Positions 6,273-10,281 of a DNA stretch of 10,281 nucleotides are shown in pieces. The stretch is from JBCDBY01 sp039182715 (GTDB lineage: Bacteria > Planctomycetota > PLA2), in contig JBCDBY010000159.1 of the NCBI GenBank assembly GCA_039182715.1, forward strand, positions 1 to 10,281. The letters are read 5' to 3'. The notes beneath the pieces were generated by a model. It was not told where the DNA came from. It saw only the letters and a list, made by a program, of their open reading frames with translations, and searched no databases. Numbering within the stretch: the first letter of the stretch is position 1; the number at the start of each line of letters is the position of its first letter. The position numbers and the translations under genes are program-made.

Positions 6273-6800
6273 ATGATCCGCGCGCTTCTTCCGCTTCTGC
6301 TCCTGATCGGCTGCCGTAGCTCCGGCGCACTGCCTGGCGCGGCGCCGCTCGCGTCGGTCGAGTCGTTCGAACTCGAGCGCTACCTCGGCACCTGGTACGA
6401 AATCTCCAAGTACCCGGTCTCGTTCGAGAAGGGGCTCGTCGGCGTGACCGCGACCTACTCGATGCGCGAGGACGGCCGCGTGAAGGTCGAGAACGCGGGT
6501 TTGAAGGGCGACTTCGACGGCAAGCGCAAGGTGGCGGTCGGCAAGGCGTGGATGCCGGACCCGGAGCGGCCGTCGCGCTTGAAGGTCAGTTTCTTCGGGC
6601 CCTTCTCCGGCAACTACTGGGTCATCGCGCTGGACGAGAACTACCAGTGGTCGGTGGTCGGCGAGCCCGACCGCAAGTACCTCTGGATCCTCAGCCGCAC
6701 GCCCAAGATGGGCCCGAAGCTCTACGAGAGCGTCGTCCAGCGCGTCGAGGAGCTCGGCTACGACACCAGCCGCCTCGAGCTCATGCCGCAGCGGCCCTGA
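6273..6800 (+). CDS. blc: Blc-type lipocalin, predicted outer-membrane lipoprotein
   Basis: A 175-aa lipocalin. The N-terminus MIRALLPLLLLIGC is a short lipoprotein signal with lipobox LIGC, so Cys14 should be lipidated and the mature protein anchored in a membrane; residues +2/+3 (Arg-Ser) do not suggest inner-membrane retention by the E. coli rule. The lipocalin signature GTWYEISKYP is at 39-48, followed by the strand pattern of the eight-stranded barrel (VGVTATYSMREDGRVKVENAG, RLKVSFFGPFSGNYWVIALD, YQWSVVGEPDRKYLWILSRTP) and the C-terminal helix YESVVQRVEELGYD typical of the bacterial Blc/apolipoprotein D group. Family members bind fatty acids or lysophospholipids and are linked to membrane stress. 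The start at ATG 6273 follows GAGGT at 6264-6268, which overlaps the upstream stop; the gene is 7 bases downstream and so probably the last cistron of the operon. Its final codons lie inside an 11-bp tandem array. Confidence 0.92.
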   Translation: MIRALLPLLLLIGCRSSGALPGAAPLASVESFELERYLGTWYEISKYPVSFEKGLVGVTATYSMREDGRVKVENAGLKGDFDGKRKVAVGKAWMPDPERPSRLKVSFFGPFSGNYWVIALDENYQWSVVGEPDRKYLWILSRTPKMGPKLYESVVQRVEELGYDTSRLELMPQRP

Positions 6801-6877
6801 GGGGGCCCTGAAGCGACCCTGAAGCGACCCTGAAGCGACCCTGAAGCGACCCTGAGGCGGCCCTGCGGCGGCCCTTC
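6790..6877. repeat. Eight-unit 11-bp tandem repeat overlapping the blc stop
   Basis: Eight consecutive 11-base units begin at 6790. Units 3-6 (6812-6855) are identical, AGCGACCCTGA; units 1-2 and 7-8 are variants such as AGCGGCCCTGA and GGCGGCCCTGC. Unit 1 contains the last codons and the TGA of the lipocalin gene. Because 11 is not a multiple of 3, the TGA in successive units falls in successive frames, so units 1-3 alone close all three forward frames. No transcription terminator is evident in the array. It looks like a minisatellite grown from the gene's 3' end. Confidence 0.85.
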
Positions 6878-6939
6878 CTGCGGGACTCGTTCCGCACCTC
6901 GCCCGACGCAAGTCCTTTTTCAGAAACGACTTACCGCCG

Positions 6940-8505
6940 TCATCTGATGCAAGAGGTGCATGAGAAAGCGACGCGGGCTAGCAGGGGGCTGCCCTGTTGG
7001 GGGCTGCCCTGTTGGGGGTTGGCGGAGAAAGTGGCGCCCGGGCGGAAGAAGGGGCGGCCGGGGTCGACGAGCGTCGAGCGGCGGATCACCGCGGCCTGAC
7101 CGGCCGTGAAGCGCAGCGACGCCTGCACGTTGGGGTTGGCGTCCATCAGGTAGGAGGCGGGGTCGCCCACGCAGCCGGCGCCGGGGCACGTGTCGTCGAT
7201 GAGGTCGAAGGTCCACGGCACGCCGCTGCCGAACGCCTCGCGCGTATGGCCCAGCCCGAGCGCGTGGCCGATCTCGTGGGCCAGCACCGTGCCGAGGTCG
7301 TCCGGGTTCAGCAGTTCATCCCCGATCACGAAGACGCCGGCGGTCGGGCTGCCGTTCACGCGGGGGCAGGGGATCGCGCCGGTCAGGCCGGCCACCCCGC
7401 TCGCCGAGCGTTTCACGAGGAAGACGTTGAGGCGCGGCTCGGCGGCGATCGAGGACTGCCGGAAGAGCAGGCCCGGATTGAACGGGTTGCCGGTGTCGAA
7501 CTGCGGATCGTTCAGCTGGTAGTAGGTCACGTCGCCGAATCCGACGCCGGTCTGGCGCAGCATCGTGTCCGCGCGGCCGAGCAGCGTCTGCAGGTGCGGA
7601 TCGGTGGGCGCCGTGCTCGCCGTCACCGCCAGGCCGGGCGCGAGGAAGACGTTGAGGTCGACATGGCCGTCCGTCGTGTTGCCGGTGCGGCGCTCCACGA
7701 TGACGCGCACCTGGATCGCGCTCAGCGTGCCGCCCTCGTTCGACAGGATGCATGCGTACGTGCCGCCGCCCGGCGCGAGCTGCGAGCCCTCGTTGTCGGT
7801 ATTGGGCACCTGCAGCACGGCGAAGTCGACGGGTGCGAAGGGCATCCCGCCGAAACCGAGGGATTGCCCCGGGAAGTTGCGCTCGAAGCGGTAGGGGCCG
7901 CCGTGCGGCGTGGCGGGATCGACGTAGGTGCGCCCACCCGGACCGGTCAGCTTCACCGGGAAGATCGGTCCGCCGCTCGGGCTGGATCGCGTCCCGCCGT
8001 ACGCCTCGATCGTGAACGAGATCGCGTTCGCCGGCACGTCGAAGAAGAACTCACCCGTCTCCCGCGAGCTGGGCGACACCGCCAGCACGTCGACATAGGC
8101 GACCTGCTCCGCCGTGAAGCCGGTGCCCGCCAACCCGATTGTCAGGAGCGGCCGGTCGGTGATGCGCACGCGCGCGATGCCGGAGAAGAATCCCTCGCGC
8201 GTCGGCGTCCAGGTGACCGGAATCGAAAGCCGATCGCCCGGCTCCAGAGCCCGCGGCAGCGCGCCCGCGTCGACGGTCACCTCCGAGGAGGTGATCTCGA
8301 CCCCGGTGACGGTGACCGTGCGTCCGTTTTTCGGGTTGCGCAGCTCCAGCGTGCGCGTCGTCGGGCTGCCGATGCCCGACTGCCCGAATTCCACGGAGGT
8401 CGTCTCGAGCGGCAGCTCGGTGCCCTCCGACTCCGGACCGCCTCCTCCGCCGCCGCTGCACGCCCCGAGCAGCGCGGCCACGCACGTCGCCACGAACTTC
8501 CGCAT
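6940..8505 (-). CDS. Lipoprotein zinc metalloprotease with HExxHxxGxxH motif and ASH-like domain
   Basis: A 521-aa predicted secreted lipoprotein. The ATG at 8505 is chosen over upstream in-frame codons because it gives a lipoprotein signal (MRKFVATCVAALLGAC, lipobox LGAC, Cys16, then a glycine run) and has GAGG with 5 bases of spacing. Residues about 33-130 look like an ASH/HYDIN-like beta-sandwich of the choice-of-anchor D kind (VEFGQSGIGSPTTRTLELRN..., IPVTWTPTREGFFSGIARVRI, LTIGLAGTGF). Residues about 135-275 look like a second beta-rich domain, perhaps related to pre-peptidase C-terminal domains (FFFDVPANAISFTIEAYGG); this is tentative. The catalytic region, about 280-490, has HEIGHALGLGH (410-420), giving zinc ligands His410, His414 and His420 with Glu411 as base, and YLMD (452-455) as a possible Met-turn, as in metzincins. 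The tail holds PQQGS repeats (497-507). It probably acts on extracellular or periplasmic proteins; the substrate is unknown. Confidence 0.87.
   Translation of the reverse strand: MRKFVATCVAALLGACSGGGGGGPESEGTELPLETTSVEFGQSGIGSPTTRTLELRNPKNGRTVTVTGVEITSSEVTVDAGALPRALEPGDRLSIPVTWTPTREGFFSGIARVRITDRPLLTIGLAGTGFTAEQVAYVDVLAVSPSSRETGEFFFDVPANAISFTIEAYGGTRSSPSGGPIFPVKLTGPGGRTYVDPATPHGGPYRFERNFPGQSLGFGGMPFAPVDFAVLQVPNTDNEGSQLAPGGGTYACILSNEGGTLSAIQVRVIVERRTGNTTDGHVDLNVFLAPGLAVTASTAPTDPHLQTLLGRADTMLRQTGVGFGDVTYYQLNDPQFDTGNPFNPGLLFRQSSIAAEPRLNVFLVKRSASGVAGLTGAIPCPRVNGSPTAGVFVIGDELLNPDDLGTVLAHEIGHALGLGHTREAFGSGVPWTFDLIDDTCPGAGCVGDPASYLMDANPNVQASLRFTAGQAAVIRRSTLVDPGRPFFRPGATFSANPQQGSPQQGSPLLARVAFSCTSCIR
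6984..7020. repeat. 15-bp tandem repeat inside the protease gene
   Basis: Two exact 15-base copies (GGGGGCTGCCCTGTT at 6984-6998 and 6999-7013) are followed by a 7-base partial copy ending at 7020. Fifteen is a multiple of three, so the array stays in frame and encodes the PQQGS repeat near the C-terminus of the minus-strand metalloprotease. It looks like a young in-frame minisatellite in a disordered tail. Confidence 0.85.
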
Positions 8506-8561
8506 TCCGCCCTCAGGACCGGCGGGGGTGATCGGCGGGACGCAGTATTTTTGGAGGCGCC

Positions 8562-9188
8562 TCAGAGACGCAGCCGAACCAGCCAGTCGTCGAGGCGCGC
8601 GCGCGCTTCGTCCGACGCCATCGGCGGCAGCGCGCTCGTCTGCGCGGCGTCCGCCAGCGCCTCCGGCGAACCATCGTCGACGAGCGTTTCCAGCGTCGGC
8701 AGGTCGGAGACGATCTCGCCGCTGCGCAGCAGATGGATGCCGCACAGCCGCACGCGTCGCGCGTAGTCGGGCCGCCCGACCTGGTCGTGCAGACGCGCCT
8801 GGCTCTGGAAGTGGTGCGCCCAGTGCCGGCTCGCGCAGAGCGGCACGATTTCCCTGAGCTCCGCGTGCGCCTCGCTCGTCGCGATCACGTGTGGGCTCAG
8901 GATCTGCTCCGCGATGCAGCCGTTCTTCTTGAGCAGCATCATCGCGACCTTCTTGGCGTCGTGGGAGCAGAGCTCGAACTCGACCTCGCCGCGATGCACC
9001 GTGCGCGCGAACGAGTCGGCCGGGGCGCGCAGCCCCAGCAGCGCGCGCGCTGGAATCACGTGGCAGGCGCGCAGGTCGAGCGCATCGCCGTCGGTGCCCC
9101 ACAGCCGGTCGCCGACCAGCGTCGCGTAGACCACCGGGTCGGGGATGGTTCGGACCTCGTCCGCGAGCGCGGTCAGTCCTTCTTCCAA
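8562..9188 (-). CDS. Nucleotidyltransferase-like protein (RlaP/COG3541 type), probably degenerate
   Basis: A protein of about 208 aa if it starts at TTG 9188, which has AAGG a few bases upstream and overlaps the ferredoxin gene by 16 bases; no ATG is available near the domain start, and a GTG farther in is the alternative. The fold resembles the DNA-polymerase-beta-like nucleotidyltransferases of the COG3541/RlaP group: PDPVVYATLVGDRLWGTDGDALDLRA (16-41), then VEFELCSHDAKKVAMMLLKKNGCIAEQILSP (69-99), and the helical part with HWAHHFQSQARLHDQ and YARRVRLCGIHLLRSGEIV (142-160). In active relatives the motif reads GSRxxG...SDxDLRG; here the GS is GD and the first metal-binding Asp of the DxD pair appears to be Ala36, leaving Asp38, with Asp35 one place off. 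Activity may be lost or changed. Relatives include RNA-repair-associated enzymes, but no ligase gene is in view. It sits downstream of the ferredoxin gene, likely co-transcribed. Confidence 0.65.
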   Translation of the reverse strand: MEEGLTALADEVRTIPDPVVYATLVGDRLWGTDGDALDLRACHVIPARALLGLRAPADSFARTVHRGEVEFELCSHDAKKVAMMLLKKNGCIAEQILSPHVIATSEAHAELREIVPLCASRHWAHHFQSQARLHDQVGRPDYARRVRLCGIHLLRSGEIVSDLPTLETLVDDGSPEALADAAQTSALPPMASDEARARLDDWLVRLRL

Positions 9189-9469
9189 AGCCGCCTTTCG
9201 TACGGGACGCCGCCGCAGACGTGCTTCACGATGCCTTCGACGTCCTTGCGTTTCACGTGCGTGTACCAGGCGTTCATCGGATAGACGGCGACGATCGGAC
9301 CCTTCTTGCAGTGGTCGAGGCAACCCACGCGCTCGACGCGCACCTCCTTCTTCAGGCCGAGCGCGCGCAGGGCGATCCGCAGGTCGCGGGCGATCTTCGG
9401 GCCGCCGCGCTTGCAGCACTCCTTGCCCTTGGTGCACACGAAGACGTGCGCGCGGTAGGGGCTGTTCAC
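9173..9469 (-). CDS. Thioredoxin-fold [2Fe-2S] ferredoxin
   Basis: A 98-aa soluble electron carrier starting at GTG 9469. The family pattern is complete: VFVCTKGKECCKRGG (9-23) gives Cys12 and Cys18/Cys19, and VGCLDHCKKGPIVAVYP (48-64) gives Cys50 and Cys54. The expected [2Fe-2S] ligands are therefore two N-terminal cysteines plus the CxxxC pair, as in the COG3411 ferredoxins related to the NuoE subunit. The tail NAWYTHVKRKDVEGIVKHVCGGVPYERRLW matches the conserved YPxxxWYxxV...IVxxHxxxGxPVxRL end of that family. The GTG start overlaps the stop of the acyl-CoA dehydrogenase gene as GTGA (9466-9469), so the two are translationally coupled. An electron-transfer link between them is possible but unproven, since acyl-CoA dehydrogenases normally pass electrons to ETF. 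An in-frame extension upstream was not used because it lies wholly within the dehydrogenase gene. Confidence 0.9.
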   Translation of the reverse strand: MNSPYRAHVFVCTKGKECCKRGGPKIARDLRIALRALGLKKEVRVERVGCLDHCKKGPIVAVYPMNAWYTHVKRKDVEGIVKHVCGGVPYERRLWKKD

Positions 9470-10281
9470 TCCGGCTTCCCGATCAGGTCGCGGGCGATGA
9501 TGAGCCGCTGGATGTGGCTCGTGCCCTCGTAGATTTCGAGCCCCTTGATGTCGCGGTAGTAGCGCTCGACCGGGTGCTCGTTGTTGTAGCCGCGCGCGCC
9601 GAGCATGACGACCGCCTTGCCGGCGGCGCGTGCCGCGGCCTCGGTGCCGTAGAGCTTCGCCATCGAGGTGGCGCGGTTGCGGTCGGGATGGCCCTCGTCG
9701 TGGAGCCGCGCGGCGTGCAGGCAGAGCTGCCGCGAAGCCTCCAGCTCGGTCGCCATGTCCGCCACATCGCCCTGATAGAGCTGAAAGTCGCCGAGACGCC
9801 TTCCGAACTGCTTGCGGCTGCGCGCGAACGCGAGCACCTCGTCGAGGCACGCCTGGTGCACGCCGACCGCGCCCGCCGCCACGCCGAGACGACCGTGCTC
9901 CAGTGCGCTCATCGCGACCCGGAAGCCGTTGCCCTCGCCGCCGAGCACCTCGCCTTCGGTGCCGTCGAAGCGCAGGCGCGCATGCACCGAGCCGCGATGG
10001 CCGAGCTCCGGCGCCTCCATCTTCTCGGCCGACAGGTCGGTCACGAGAAAGGCGGTGATGCCCTGGTGCTTGTCCTCGCTGGTGCGCGCGAAGACGATGC
10101 CGACGTCGGCGATGGTGCCGTTGGTGATCCACCACTTCTCGCCGGTGATGCGGCAGTCCTTCGCCGTCGTGCGCATGCTGGCGACGTCTCTTCCCGCTTC
10201 GGGCTCGGTCAACCCGTAGCAGCCGATCGACTCCATCGAGCAGAGCGTCGGCAGCCAGCGCTGCTTCTGCTCTTCGCTGCC
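9466..10281 (-). CDS. Acyl-CoA dehydrogenase, C-terminal 271 residues (5' partial)
   Basis: The frame runs off the right edge, so the N-terminal helical domain is missing; the first visible residues GSEEQKQRWLP are internal family sequence, not a start. What is seen is the middle beta-domain (CYGLTEPEAGRDVASMRTTA, KWWITNGTIADVGIVFART, which contact FAD and substrate) and the C-terminal helical domain. The latter has RSRKQFGRRLGDFQLYQGDVADM and the dimer-contact region, and ends in VERYYRDIKGLEIYEGTSHIQRLIIARDLIG. The Glu of IYEGTS is the catalytic base position of short/medium-chain enzymes, and it is present. The reaction is FAD-dependent alpha,beta-dehydrogenation of an acyl-CoA. The chain length cannot be fixed; the Asn-Asn-Glu-His at the GYG(x)-like loop (GYNNEHPVERYYRD) points to the general acyl-/butyryl-CoA group rather than glutaryl-CoA dehydrogenase. 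Together with the hydroxyacyl-CoA dehydrogenase at 1276-2130 it suggests beta-oxidation or butyryl-CoA metabolism. Confidence 0.93.
   Translation of the reverse strand, partial: GSEEQKQRWLPTLCSMESIGCYGLTEPEAGRDVASMRTTAKDCRITGEKWWITNGTIADVGIVFARTSEDKHQGITAFLVTDLSAEKMEAPELGHRGSVHARLRFDGTEGEVLGGEGNGFRVAMSALEHGRLGVAAGAVGVHQACLDEVLAFARSRKQFGRRLGDFQLYQGDVADMATELEASRQLCLHAARLHDEGHPDRNRATSMAKLYGTEAAARAAGKAVVMLGARGYNNEHPVERYYRDIKGLEIYEGTSHIQRLIIARDLIGKPE

Noticed and set aside
6880..6932. Possible bidirectional terminator between the convergent blc and protease genes (short stem near 6880-6897; AAGTC/GACTT at 6910-6914 and 6928-6932)
   Set aside because: The stems are only about 5 base pairs and the T5 run is not directly after either one; evidence is too weak to list.
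6984..7018. GGGGG runs in the 15-bp array as a G-quadruplex
   Set aside because: Only three G-runs separated by 10-base loops; it does not meet the usual short-loop four-run pattern.
6790..7020. Repeat arrays considered as CRISPR
   Set aside because: The units are 11 and 15 bases and directly adjacent, with no unique spacers and no cas genes nearby.
8554..8563. Perfect palindrome GAGGCGCCTC next to a T-run between two minus-strand genes, considered as a terminator
   Set aside because: The T-run is on the plus strand on the left side of the palindrome; in minus-strand RNA the stem is followed by A residues, so it does not fit an intrinsic terminator for these genes.
6997..8766. A 589-codon plus-strand open frame opposite the metalloprotease gene
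   Set aside because: Arg/Ala/Gly-rich translation without motifs; the minus strand carries a lipoprotein signal, beta-domains and a zinc motif.
8506..9102. Upstream in-frame extension of the metalloprotease to a 720-aa protein
   Set aside because: The extension overlaps the nucleotidyltransferase-like gene in another frame, is Arg-rich and without motifs, and would bury the lipoprotein signal that begins at 8505.
9470..10135. Upstream in-frame extension of the ferredoxin to 320 aa
   Set aside because: It lies inside the acyl-CoA dehydrogenase gene in another frame; the family N-terminus fits the GTG at 9469.

Overview
The window is strongly G+C-rich bacterial DNA, with G/C-dominated third codon positions and long antisense shadow frames. 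Genes are tightly packed, and several overlap by 4 to 17 bases. The mix is a HEAT-repeat/von Willebrand A protein, fatty-acid/butyryl-CoA type beta-oxidation enzymes, a lipocalin lipoprotein and a lipoprotein metalloprotease with an ASH-like domain. It suggests a free-living diderm bacterium with a complex envelope, of the Planctomycetota/Myxococcota type or a related uncultured lineage. No rRNA, tRNA or diagnostic marker is present, so the phylum is a guess from gene style.

Layout, plus strand. (1) The 3' part of a HEAT-repeat + VWA-domain gene (to 1039). (2) A repeat-rich intergenic gap (1040-1275) with a 54-bp imperfect inverted repeat and a pyrimidine tract whose complement fits a G-quadruplex motif. 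(3) A 3-hydroxyacyl-CoA dehydrogenase gene (1276-2130). (4) A second repeat-bearing gap (2131-2336) with heptamer repeats. (5) A probable five-gene operon (2337-6800): an unrecognised 350-aa protein, a RidA-family protein lacking the catalytic arginine, a 599-aa phosphohexomutase with a winged-helix-like tail, a left-handed beta-helix acyltransferase-like protein resembling only the C-terminal half of GlmU, and a Blc-type lipocalin lipoprotein. The mutase/beta-helix pair looks like a GlmM/GlmU-like hexosamine-phosphate module without its nucleotidyltransferase domain. An 11-bp tandem array starts inside the last codons of the lipocalin gene.

Minus strand, reading from the right edge: an acyl-CoA dehydrogenase (5' end outside the window), a thioredoxin-fold [2Fe-2S] ferredoxin overlapping it by 4 bases, a nucleotidyltransferase-like protein of the RlaP/COG3541 type with a degenerate active-site motif (probable TTG start overlapping the ferredoxin), and a secreted lipoprotein zinc metalloprotease with an extended HExxHxxGxxH motif. 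The metalloprotease gene converges on the lipocalin gene.

There are no mobile elements, CRISPR arrays or RNA genes that I can support. The parts most worth following are the unrecognised operon leader with its RidA/mutase/beta-helix partners, and the three different short-repeat loci placed at gene 3' ends.
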